A stretch of 64,000 nucleotides of DNA, from NCBI RefSeq assembly GCF_000685395.1, contig NZ_AVSQ01000009.1:80778-144777 (forward strand). The letters are read 5' to 3'. The translations under genes and the position numbers were made by a program. This DNA is from Candidatus Nitrosotenuis chungbukensis. Its GTDB lineage: Archaea; Thermoproteota; Nitrososphaeria; Nitrososphaerales; Nitrosopumilaceae. Below the pieces are notes generated by a model. That model was not told where the DNA came from and did not search any database. It was given only the letters and a program-made list of their open reading frames with translations. Below are positions 16,020 through 23,096 of the stretch, piece by piece (within the stretch, counting starts at the first letter, position 1; each line of letters begins with the position of its first letter).

Positions 16020-17528
16020 TCACGCCTGAGCTGAACTTGTAACATTCGTCTGGTTCTGGCCTAACAGTATTTCCTGTAGGTGCTCTTTTGGCAAAGTGTT
16101 CCTGCCCTTGTCAATTATGTATAGCGTGTAACCCGTCGAATGTTTTTCAAGTTCGTCTATTCCTGTTTTTACGAATAAAGGATCCGCCTTCGATTGTTCG
16201 ATTATCTTCTCCCTTATGTAATCAAACTCTCTTTTAATGATGTCTGATATCTTTTTGTAAAGATACCCCCTTGCATCGTTGGGGTTTGTCCTTGAGGCTA
16301 GCACTCCTGCATAGTAGAGTGGCGTTAGGTAATTTTCCAGAATCTTTTTTGGGTTCGTGCTTTTGCCAGTGATCTCCCTGTACTTGACGGCAAGATCCGC
16401 GCTGGTGATCTCCCCGTCTATTTTGCCCGCTACTGCCTTCTCAAAGACCTGTTCAAAGAACTTTACCTTATCCGGTGGAAGGTGGCTTGGCTTTCCCAAA
16501 AGTAGAATGGTTCTCTCTATCTCATGAAGGGATACTATAGGACATTCTTTTTTGGTCTGATCCTTCTCATAGACAATCTTGCATCTTTGATATGAGTTGA
16601 TGAATGTCTCTAGATTGCACAATGCAAAGAATTGTTTTGCAACTCTCATCATTGCCCCCTCATTGCTTGGGAGTAATTCTGCAATTATCCTGTAAAATGG
16701 GTTGTATACCCCATTGCCGTCTTGCGAGATCTCACAGATCATCTTCTTTAGCAAGCCCACGTAACACTTTGACCTGTCTTTTCCTCTGGGATCCGAACAC
16801 AGCATTGTCTCGGCAAAATGCGGAATGCTTTGTTTTGTAGCGGTGAGATGGTTTGCTTTTTTATATTTTGCAATCTCTGTGTTTGGACTGGCAATGAGAA
16901 ATCTTGTCTCTATTTCTGCCCAGTCTGGAAACCCCTCCTCATTTTTTGCAGAGCAGTATATCACCGCAGGCCATCCACGGATAATTGTGTTTTTCGTCAT
17001 CAGAGTGCCCTTACCAGTCTTGTCTGTTACTTTGAATTGTATGGATTCCCTGTCGTGGGAAAGGATTGGCTTTAGTTTTCTCCATAGATTCCAGTCAGGC
17101 GTGTCCAAAAACACGAGTATCTTTCCGCCCATATCTATTAGGTTCCTTGAATTATTCAGGAGGGCTCTCTTTTGCTGTTCAAGTTCTCTTTTTCTGTTGG
17201 TATCATGGCATTGCCTGATCTCATTATCCAGAGTGTCTACTCTATCTTCTATTGGATGATCATTTTCATCAACAATGATGCCCCTTTCATGGATCAGAGC
17301 TGACGGTGACATGCCGCCAAGGAACAACACATCCTCGTTTGGAAACAGTGAGATCACTTGGTTGACCGCATATGATTTGCCCTCAGATGATGGTGCCTTT
17401 ACCATTAGGTTGAGAGGATTTTTTGTGTATGCGGAAAGCCCGACGCGCAGAATTATGCTGACAAGATCCTTGTCGTCAACTATCTCAGTGTCAAGATAAT
17501 TCTCAATGTCTTCAATAAATGTGGTCAA
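16020..17528 (-). CDS. Mobile-element P-loop ATPase, likely replication helicase-like, 502 aa
   Basis: A Walker A-like loop KAPSSEGKSYAVNQV lies near residue 48 and is followed by GGMSPSALIHERG; a Walker B-like GGKILVFLDTPD is near residue 140. The rest is helical with a winged-helix-like segment (EITSADLAVKYREITGKS) in the last third. This layout is typical of ATPases from archaeal plasmids and viruses that load or act as replicative helicases, but the exact family is not identified. An upstream TTG at 17567 is possible; I prefer TTG at 17528, which overlaps the preceding stop as TTGA and has a GGTGAG ribosome-binding site. No primase motif was seen. Confidence 0.65.
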   Translation of the reverse strand: MTTFIEDIENYLDTEIVDDKDLVSIILRVGLSAYTKNPLNLMVKAPSSEGKSYAVNQVISLFPNEDVLFLGGMSPSALIHERGIIVDENDHPIEDRVDTLDNEIRQCHDTNRKRELEQQKRALLNNSRNLIDMGGKILVFLDTPDWNLWRKLKPILSHDRESIQFKVTDKTGKGTLMTKNTIIRGWPAVIYCSAKNEEGFPDWAEIETRFLIASPNTEIAKYKKANHLTATKQSIPHFAETMLCSDPRGKDRSKCYVGLLKKMICEISQDGNGVYNPFYRIIAELLPSNEGAMMRVAKQFFALCNLETFINSYQRCKIVYEKDQTKKECPIVSLHEIERTILLLGKPSHLPPDKVKFFEQVFEKAVAGKIDGEITSADLAVKYREITGKSTNPKKILENYLTPLYYAGVLASRTNPNDARGYLYKKISDIIKREFDYIREKIIEQSKADPLFVKTGIDELEKHSTGYTLYIIDKGRNTLPKEHLQEILLGQNQTNVTSSAQA

Positions 17529-17710
17529 TTTGATCTCACCATTTTTTGCAATTTTAGATTTGAACAAGTTAGTACAAGCTTGTCATTATCTATTGCAACC
17601 TCAAATTCTGGAATGCCATTACAGACATGAATCCATTTTGAATCCAAAGATAGTATGAGATGTTCACCCATGAGGTAGGGAGAGGCTTTTGCAATTTGTT
17701 TGACTGTCAT
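17525..17710 (-). CDS. Small protein in the ATPase operon, 61 aa
   Basis: The ATG at 17710 has an AGGGGAAA ribosome-binding sequence about seven bases ahead; a longer GTG-started frame from 17749 would overlap the previous gene. The product has a short helical start (TVKQIAKASPYLMGEHLIL) and a beta-rich remainder ending in a basic tail. The stop overlaps the ATPase start as TTGA, so translation is coupled. The family is not recognised; a replication-associated DNA-binding protein is plausible from context. Confidence 0.6.
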   Translation of the reverse strand: MTVKQIAKASPYLMGEHLILSLDSKWIHVCNGIPEFEVAIDNDKLVLTCSNLKLQKMVRSN

Positions 17711-17720
17711 TTGTTTTCCC

Positions 17721-17885
17721 CTAATGCCTCTTTTCCCAAAACCGATCACAATAGTCTGCGTGATTCATTAGCTCATTGACAACTGAATCCCACGTGCTTC
17801 CTTTGATACCAAATTTGGCCAACTTTTCCTTGGTCTCCTTTTTGAGCCAAATTGCTGATATTTTTCTGATTCTCTCATTGCTCAA
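17721..17885 (-). CDS. Ribbon-helix-helix/antitoxin-like small protein, 54 aa
   Basis: A TTG start at 17885 overlaps the stop of the gene before it (TTGA). The 54 residues include a strand-like RKISAIWLKKETKEKLAKFG and a helical STWDSVVNELMNHADYC, the pattern shared with the neighbouring 50-aa protein: a short N-terminal strand followed by two helices, as in VapB/CopG-like or DUF7557-like antitoxins. It has no toxin partner next to it, so a regulatory role in the element's replication operon is more likely than toxin control. Confidence 0.6.
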   Translation of the reverse strand: MSNERIRKISAIWLKKETKEKLAKFGIKGSTWDSVVNELMNHADYCDRFWEKRH

Positions 17886-18034
17886 ATCGTTTTCACCTCT
17901 GCAAATTTTTCACATTTTTCCACATGCAATAAAATCTTGGAAATTAACTGGTCATAGGTTTCGTTCTTCTGACCAAATTTATCCAACAAATTTTTTGTAT
18001 TTGTTGAAAGAGTTACTGTAGTAATTTTTTCCAT
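17882..18034 (-). CDS. Ribbon-helix-helix-like small regulator, 50 aa
   Basis: The frame can be read from further upstream, but the protein-like part starts at the ATG at 18034 (MEKITTVTLSTNTKNLLDKF). The strand TTVTLS followed by helices with KNETYDQLISKILLHVEKC matches the GxKxETYDxLIxxLL pattern of archaeal VapB/DUF7557 antitoxin-like proteins that bind operators as dimers. It heads the minus-strand operon ending in the P-loop ATPase and is divergent from the 311-aa regulator, sharing a 44-base control region with it. Confidence 0.65.
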   Translation of the reverse strand: MEKITTVTLSTNTKNLLDKFGQKNETYDQLISKILLHVEKCEKFAEVKTI

Positions 18035-18046
18035 GTCTACTATAAG

Positions 18047-18056
18047 TTTAATTAAA
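18047..18056 (+). promoter_or_regulatory. Likely TATA box for the 311-aa regulator
   Basis: TTTAATTAAA is a 10-base palindromic AT box centred about 27 bases before the ATG at 18079, the normal archaeal distance from TATA box to transcription start for a leaderless message. Being palindromic it could also serve the divergent small-regulator operon, though the spacing to that start (about 17 bases) is short. Confidence 0.45.
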
Positions 18057-18061
18057 ATATA

Positions 18062-18084
18062 GGCCATATTTCGATAATATGGCC
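18062..18084. promoter_or_regulatory. Perfect 9-bp palindrome over a start codon (operator candidate)
   Basis: GGCCATATT at 18062-18070 is exactly mirrored by AATATGGCC at 18076-18084 with a 5-base spacer TCGAT. The ATG of the 311-aa gene (18079-18081) lies inside the right arm, at the expected transcription start. A dimeric repressor bound here would block transcription of that gene and could affect the divergent operon. The likely binders are the 311-aa winged-helix protein itself or the divergent 50-aa regulator. Confidence 0.6.
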
Positions 18085-19014
18085 ACTAAGCATAGTCAAT
18101 ACGTACCTAAACAAGGACGGTTTTTAGGAGGATCCATATCACCAGCATATCAATCTGATTTTGATTCATCTATTGTGCCTATTTTTGGGCATAAGCAAAA
18201 GGGTAAACACAAAAAAGATATTCTTTCGGGCTTGGCATTAATAGGATCATCTACTCTTTACGGAGTTGCAAAATTTGTATTAGAAAAAGAAAATGAAACA
18301 TTTATCTTAAAACGGGGGGAAGATTCGGGAAAGCCTAAGCATATTGGACAAAGAGCAAAATCATATCAGAATCTTGTAGAAGGTAGACATGATGCAAATA
18401 ATCCAACTAAATTAAAAGACGATTATGTGTTTTTGACCGGAATACAAAATGGGAAAAAGTATTTTTTAACATTAAAGGGATGTTTTGTAGCTTTAGGGTT
18501 TCAATTTAATGATGCTGAATTTACAATCTTCGTAAAAAATGCTTCAAAATATCACCTATTTTTTGCATTTCTACAACATTTTCTCAATAATGAAATTCCA
18601 ATTAGATTTGTAAAGGAAATTTTTATCAAGCCACTTCACGAAAAGTTGATAAAAAATGGGAAATTTATTTTTGATGAAAGCCTGTCATTTTATTTTACAA
18701 AGATCGCGGAGTTGTATGGTGAAGAAGTTTTGAGAAAAATTAGTGATATTTTGGGAAATGTATCACCAACATCGAAACCATTAGAGTTCGAAATTGGACC
18801 ACTGGAATGTATCCCAGATGGTAAAGTATTGACACAGATCTATAAAATAAATAAAAAATTATACAAGAAAAATCCTAACGAAAACTGGAGTACAAAAATG
18901 ATGATCTTATTTGGTGTTAACATTATTGGAACTGATGACGACTTGTGTATGGAATCTCGTTTATTGTGGTTGGTAATGAGAGAATTAGATCAGGCCTTCT
19001 CTTATGCATTATAG
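18079..19014 (+). CDS. Winged-helix regulator of the element, 311 aa
   Basis: Not recognised as a named family. Residues 45-140 look like a winged helix: helices in KKDILSGLALIGSSTLYGVAK, a segment ending in AKSYQNLVEGRHD, then a wing with KYFLTLKGCFVALGF, comparable to the Y-x-LT-x-KG wing of MarR/PadR-like proteins. The first 40 residues are basic and flexible, and the last 170 are helical with aromatic residues, perhaps for dimerisation or sensing. The start codon sits in a perfect palindrome, suggesting autoregulation. It is divergent from the replication-type operon and convergent with the 48-aa antitoxin-like gene. Confidence 0.55.
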   Translation: MATKHSQYVPKQGRFLGGSISPAYQSDFDSSIVPIFGHKQKGKHKKDILSGLALIGSSTLYGVAKFVLEKENETFILKRGEDSGKPKHIGQRAKSYQNLVEGRHDANNPTKLKDDYVFLTGIQNGKKYFLTLKGCFVALGFQFNDAEFTIFVKNASKYHLFFAFLQHFLNNEIPIRFVKEIFIKPLHEKLIKNGKFIFDESLSFYFTKIAELYGEEVLRKISDILGNVSPTSKPLEFEIGPLECIPDGKVLTQIYKINKKLYKKNPNENWSTKMMILFGVNIIGTDDDLCMESRLLWLVMRELDQAFSYAL

Positions 19015-19021
19015 GTTAAAA

Positions 19022-19168
19022 TCACCTGTTAGCTTTTTTGTAAGACTTAATCATTTCTGCAAGAGCATCATCCATGGTTGTTAATTTGCCTGTTTCAGCC
19101 TGAATTTCACCCTGAATTTTGAGCATTTCTTTGTGGTTTTCGTCAGAAATACGGAGAGTTTTGACCAT
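19022..19168 (-). CDS. VapB-like ribbon-helix-helix protein, 48 aa
   Basis: I place the start at the ATG at 19168; a longer frame would add a hydrophobic, unlikely extension. MVKTLRISDENHKEML is the strand-helix opening of a VapB/DUF7557-like antitoxin and GKLTTMDDALAEMIKSY the second helix. Members bind DNA as dimers and often pair with a toxin. The upstream gene on the same strand (485 aa) ends 58 bases before it; whether it is a partner is unknown. No PIN-type toxin is visible nearby. Confidence 0.6.
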   Translation of the reverse strand: MVKTLRISDENHKEMLKIQGEIQAETGKLTTMDDALAEMIKSYKKANR

Positions 19169-19226
19169 AATGCATATTTTGTATATGTAATATATGAAAT
19201 CAACTATCAAGAAAAGGAACTTCAGC

Positions 19227-20684
19227 TCATCCATATATGCTCAATTTGTCCTTTGATCTTATTGCAGTCTGTATGAATTTTTGTCCCTGCTGATCACCAA
19301 GCATTACATTTTTGTCTACAGATTCCTGTGATATTGAAATTCCATTTTTTGCTAAACCTTTTGCAATATTTTTGAAATCAAAATAATATTTACTATCTTT
19401 TGGCATTTTAAAAGAGAGTGTGAATGCAGCAGCTTTGATAGCTTTGTCTATATCAGAGGCTTTTACATTCTCTCGCAAAAGATTTACTACTTTACTTAGT
19501 AATCTTTCGTACTTGATTTTTTTCTTTACTTCATAAAATGCATAACGCACATCAACTGAATCCCCATTCTCATCAATTTCTTTTTCAATTATGCGTTTTT
19601 CATCAGTTGGTTTTGTTTTACCTAAATATTCATCAGTAAATTGTTCATCGTCTAAAAAGTCTAATATTTTTCTTTTATACCATCCAGTCTTTAATTCACC
19701 GCTTTCAAATTGTTCGATATTTTTTGCAAATAGATCTATATGATAAAGATATGGCAATACATTTTGACCGTATTTGTATTCCAAATAATATGCCTTAATT
19801 TCATTTATTTTGTTTGTTGAAAGATATGTTAACTCATCAATGGTTTTTACAATAATTGGCTGTTCATGAAAATTAACTAGCTCAAATATTATTTTTCCAA
19901 TCGCTAGATTTTTTTTAACTGCTTTTTCTAGGTATGCAGCAATCTTTCTCTTATCTGATAACTCATCTAGATCATCTATTCTATGTGTTGTCAATAAAGC
20001 AAATTCATTACCTATTTTACGTGGCCTTTCTCCTTCCTGCTCATATTTCTTACTAGTTTCAGCCTTAATTTTTTTGAGTAATGCAAGAATCTTGTCTCTA
20101 GCATCAGGGTACCCATGCAGAGAACGTGTCATGCGTGAAATTTCATCAAATAAATTTTCATTTGAAAGACCGTCATGATCCTCACCTACTATCTGACCTA
20201 GATAATATGGCAGTAGTTCTAACATGACCTCTCTTGAATATGACCAATCAAAAGTTGGAGTGTTATTTTCCCACATCATCATAGAATCAATGGCACGAGA
20301 AAGTTCTGACAATCTTGCAAAAAGGATTTCCAGCATTTCTTCTTTCCATTGTGGAAGTTTTTTTGGAGAAACTCCAAACATAATGAATTGAGCATGAGTA
20401 GTATAGAAACCTCCATATGTCCAACTCCAAACTTTTTTATTTTTTTTACATTTATCAATAAACTGTGCTGTAATGTCAATCTCATCAACATTTGTTGGAA
20501 GCGTTTTTTGATAACGAGCAGTGCTAATTTTTTTAATTAATCCCTTGCTTGCTAGAGATTCTAAAATGTTTGAAACATCTCTTGGTTTTATATCGTCTGC
20601 CTTACTCTGTAGACAATTTCTAAATTCAGTATTTGTGAACTCATTCTTCATGTTCTGAAGACAATCTTTTGCTGACTGTTTCAT
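19227..20684 (-). CDS. Unknown protein with N-terminal winged helix, 485 aa
   Basis: Residues 10-60 resemble a winged helix: EFRNCLQSKADDIKPRDVSN as helix-turn-helix and LESLASKGLIKKISTARYQK as the last helix and wing. The rest is mostly helical, including WSWTYGGFYTTHAQFIMFG (about 87-105), a central part with FALLTTHRIDDLDELS, and a charged C-terminal half. I see no nuclease, ATPase or membrane motif. Lys/Glu/Ile-rich composition and AT-rich codons match the island. It could be a sensor or regulator of a mobile-element system; no function is assigned. Confidence 0.55.
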   Translation of the reverse strand: MKQSAKDCLQNMKNEFTNTEFRNCLQSKADDIKPRDVSNILESLASKGLIKKISTARYQKTLPTNVDEIDITAQFIDKCKKNKKVWSWTYGGFYTTHAQFIMFGVSPKKLPQWKEEMLEILFARLSELSRAIDSMMMWENNTPTFDWSYSREVMLELLPYYLGQIVGEDHDGLSNENLFDEISRMTRSLHGYPDARDKILALLKKIKAETSKKYEQEGERPRKIGNEFALLTTHRIDDLDELSDKRKIAAYLEKAVKKNLAIGKIIFELVNFHEQPIIVKTIDELTYLSTNKINEIKAYYLEYKYGQNVLPYLYHIDLFAKNIEQFESGELKTGWYKRKILDFLDDEQFTDEYLGKTKPTDEKRIIEKEIDENGDSVDVRYAFYEVKKKIKYERLLSKVVNLLRENVKASDIDKAIKAAAFTLSFKMPKDSKYYFDFKNIAKGLAKNGISISQESVDKNVMLGDQQGQKFIQTAIRSKDKLSIYG

Positions 20685-20719
20685 GGATATAGTATGTAGT
20701 GTCTTGTTGGTAAATTTTG

Positions 20720-20827
20720 TTACTTAAGAAAATTCTGAGAATCTTTGTTTAAATACGGATTAATGTAATTCTGTCTCATCTGATAATCAAACTCTGATCC
20801 ATGTTTTCCAAATTTGTTAACTTGCAT
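20720..20827 (-). CDS. Possible tiny protein, 35 aa
   Basis: ATG at 20827 to TAA at 20720 gives 35 residues (KFGKHGSEFDYQMRQNY in the middle) just upstream of and on the same strand as the 485-aa gene. The composition is protein-like, with charged and aromatic residues, but no motif is seen and the short length makes chance possible. It could be a leader peptide for the 485-aa gene. Confidence 0.25.
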   Translation of the reverse strand: MQVNKFGKHGSEFDYQMRQNYINPYLNKDSQNFLK

Positions 20828-20917
20828 TTCTCTTGTTTTGGAATAAAGTTTACCGTGGGATACAGTAAAAAGTTAACCAAGAGCTAATTTATTTACCGTT
20901 AGTTGATAATAATAGGC

Positions 20918-21748
20918 ATGGTTGATAAGGCAAAAGGAGCAAAAACCGATATCAAGTCTCTTATAGTCTTAGAGGACTATCTTTCGATCTTACTTGAGGC
21001 TTATCCAAATCCTATACGTGCAACAGATCTAGCAAAAAAAACCGATAAAAGTAAAGCAGCTATCTCTAAGATCCGGAAACGAATTCTACAAGTTTGTGAT
21101 CCAAAAACAATGATTTTTGGAAGGAGTTTTCTCCTATCTGACGATCTAAATACTCTCCAAACGCTGTTTGTAGTATTTGCAGCAGCGGGAAAACATAGGC
21201 AGTTTCTCTCAAGTAAACTTGTAAGGCATTTTCTTAGTAGAAAAGCCATTCATCCTAGAATTATTGAACAATTTCCTACCTATGCTAAATATTTTGAAGT
21301 GGGTGATACCGAGTTTCTTTTTGATAAACTACTTGGTATGATCTCAAAAGTAGATCCAAAAGATCTTGAGAGCCTAATAAAGGGTTATTATATTAATGGC
21401 TCAGTTCTAGATCCAAGAAATCTACCATATTTCTCAAAAGTTCTTAATAAAATCCAACTTGAATTTAAAAATGACAAGGAATTATTACGCATGCTTTCTA
21501 TTCGTGACAAATTCTTCTATCTCATAAGAGACACTCTTTGGTCGCATATTGAAAAAATGTCAATCTTGGATAATCTTACACAGCAAGAACGAGAAACTTA
21601 TCTTAATGTTTACAAGCATACCGTTGATTTCTATTTAAAAAAGATCTTTAGTCAACTAAATGAGCCTCTTGTTAATGCTGCAATAACAATTGGCCTGAAT
21701 AAGAATACACTTCCATTAGAAGTAGGATCGACTGCATTGGTGAAATAA
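20918..21748 (+). CDS. Winged-helix DNA-binding protein of unknown family, 276 aa
   Basis: The ATG at 20918 gives MVDKAKGAKTD; a TTG five codons upstream is an alternative. Residues 15-75 fit a winged helix: LEDYLSILLEAYPNPIRATD, LAKKTDKSKAAISKIRKRIL as helix-turn-helix, and a wing with MIFGRSFLL. The remaining 200 residues are helical without enzyme motifs, and contain a repeat-like acidic/basic pattern. The family is not recognised. It is followed after 6 bases by the 280-aa gene, so the two form an operon. An 8-base direct repeat TTTACCGT occurs twice upstream (20849 and 20892). Confidence 0.6.
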   Translation: MVDKAKGAKTDIKSLIVLEDYLSILLEAYPNPIRATDLAKKTDKSKAAISKIRKRILQVCDPKTMIFGRSFLLSDDLNTLQTLFVVFAAAGKHRQFLSSKLVRHFLSRKAIHPRIIEQFPTYAKYFEVGDTEFLFDKLLGMISKVDPKDLESLIKGYYINGSVLDPRNLPYFSKVLNKIQLEFKNDKELLRMLSIRDKFFYLIRDTLWSHIEKMSILDNLTQQERETYLNVYKHTVDFYLKKIFSQLNEPLVNAAITIGLNKNTLPLEVGSTALVK

Positions 21749-21754
21749 TGAGAA

Positions 21755-22597
21755 ATGAACCTAATATCTACACCTCAAAAGGAGGAAACATCTGACATTG
21801 ATGCTAAATTTCTATATGATCTAGTTTCTCAATGTCTTGGTAGAAAACTTGATCCATGTGTGGATAAATTAGCCTTGTCGAAGCCAGATTGGAACTCTCG
21901 TAGTGCTCAATTACACACTATACTATGCCAAATTAATCAGGATGGGTATGTTATGCTAAAGCGTTGCGCCGATAATCCATGTTATATACGACGTGAATAT
22001 GTTATCGCAAAGATCAAAGAGAAAATAAAATGGCTTCCAAATTATAATGGCATTAAACAAAGTGGTATCAAATTAAGAGTAAATTCAGCTGATAATAATT
22101 GTGAATTACTATTAGGTTGGGAGAACAAAGAATTTGTTGTAATTGACATTGGAAATTATAAACTTACAAAAAGAATTTTTGAATTAGAACTAGCTGATAT
22201 TGAAGATTTGGGAAGATTTTGTTTTGAATATGGGAGATGGGCCGCTTTTAATTATTTATTTGTAATTCGTGATAGAAATAATGCTAATTTCGTTTTCTTT
22301 ACTAATACACACATACTTCATTCAATTGATAACGAAGATGGACCATTTGATTCAAATGGAAATAATGCTGGAACTGCAGATATTGTTACTAGTACAAGAC
22401 AACACATTGAGAGATTAATTGTAGGACAAAATAGACCGCAATATATTCAAAAATTAATTGAAGGTTTTATAGATGGATGGAAAATGATAAGTGAACATAT
22501 AGAATGCATTGATAATCTGGAACCAAATGAATTTGATTTACTAAAGAAAATGTTAAAAGATCCTGCTAGTGAAATAGCAGAAGCTATTTTTGTTTAG
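21755..22597 (+). CDS. Unknown protein coupled to the 276-aa regulator, 280 aa
   Basis: ATG start six bases after the previous stop, so translation is probably coupled. The first 80 residues may be another helical DNA-binding part (QLHTILCQINQDGYVMLKRC with CADNPCYIRREYV after it). The middle is beta-rich (CELLLGWENKEFVVIDIGNY; RWAAFNYLFVIRDRNNANFV; FFTNTHILHSIDNEDG), which looks like a sensor or nuclease-like sheet, and the end is helical. Four cysteines fall in the first third. No family is recognised. Confidence 0.5.
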   Translation: MNLISTPQKEETSDIDAKFLYDLVSQCLGRKLDPCVDKLALSKPDWNSRSAQLHTILCQINQDGYVMLKRCADNPCYIRREYVIAKIKEKIKWLPNYNGIKQSGIKLRVNSADNNCELLLGWENKEFVVIDIGNYKLTKRIFELELADIEDLGRFCFEYGRWAAFNYLFVIRDRNNANFVFFTNTHILHSIDNEDGPFDSNGNNAGTADIVTSTRQHIERLIVGQNRPQYIQKLIEGFIDGWKMISEHIECIDNLEPNEFDLLKKMLKDPASEIAEAIFV

Positions 22598-22860
22598 GAG
22601 AGTTTGTACGATGAATACTGTGTAGATTTATCTTTTGGATTGAATACACCGACACATGCAGTTTTGAAATTTGTGGTTTCTAATTCTTTTTCGAATTTTT
22701 GTTTTTGTTGATTAATTTCTACCCATTCAAAAGAACGCTTGTCTGTAATTAACCAAGATATTTCGCTTTGTTTCTGAACATCTTTTATGTATTTTAGAAA
22801 TTCTTTTTTTGCTATAGATGTTTGCTCTCCTACAAGAAACCTTGAAGTTGTGTCAGTCAT
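22594..22860 (-). CDS. Hypothetical protein, 88 aa
   Basis: ATG start at 22860; stop overlaps the end of the convergent 280-aa gene by four bases. The product is soluble and charged, with a predicted helix (EFLKYIKDVQKQSEISWLI) and a second Lys/Glu-rich helix (EINQQKQKFEKELETTNF). It is not recognised. It is the last gene before the host aldehyde dehydrogenase and marks the likely right side of the island. Confidence 0.5.
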   Translation of the reverse strand: MTDTTSRFLVGEQTSIAKKEFLKYIKDVQKQSEISWLITDKRSFEWVEINQQKQKFEKELETTNFKTACVGVFNPKDKSTQYSSYKLS

Positions 22861-23096
22861 ACATCAATTATTACAGTATTACCTTATAATCTGATCCAAA
22901 ATTCACTTGTTTGATCAACTGTTTATAGACTTAAAATCAACTTCAAATTATCTGTTGTAGCCATTTCATGCCTGAAAATATACCATTCAAAATTTGAAAT
23001 TATAAAATATTACGGGCGACGGCATAGTATGAATTTTATCTATAATTTTTCTTATAGTTAAATCAATTTATTGGATGATACGGTAAACCATACATC
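22861..23096. other. Intergenic strip at the right end of the island
   Basis: No gene of reasonable length is visible. The strip is AT-rich and contains the perfect palindrome TTCAAAATTTGAA near 22987, and several AT boxes close to the aldehyde dehydrogenase start that may be promoter elements. No tRNA fold and no copy of the sequences next to the integrase longer than expected by chance were seen, so an attachment site is not demonstrated. Confidence 0.4.

Larger units (their letters stand above)
7821..22860. mobile_element. Integrated accessory island (integrase to 88-aa gene)
   Basis: The stretch starts with a tyrosine recombinase and carries a restriction-modification pair, a plasmid-type P-loop ATPase, ribbon-helix-helix-sized regulators and several unrecognised proteins. 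By eye it is more AT-rich than the housekeeping genes on both sides (XPD-like helicase before, aldehyde dehydrogenase after). These traits indicate horizontal acquisition. The ends are approximate: I found no tRNA gene and no convincing flanking direct repeat. Inverted and direct repeats at 15567-16010 raise the possibility that two elements lie next to each other. Confidence 0.55.

Noticed and set aside
16825..17259. A 144-codon plus-strand frame opposite the P-loop ATPase.
   Set aside because: Low-quality composition (runs of Ser, Phe, Leu, Cys) and complete overlap with the better-supported minus-strand gene.
9278..22980. The 13-base word ATGCCTGAAAATA at 9278-9290 and 22968-22980 as flanking attachment repeats.
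   Set aside because: The first copy lies inside the island, not at its edge, and in a 64-kb AT-rich sequence many 13-base pairs match by chance.
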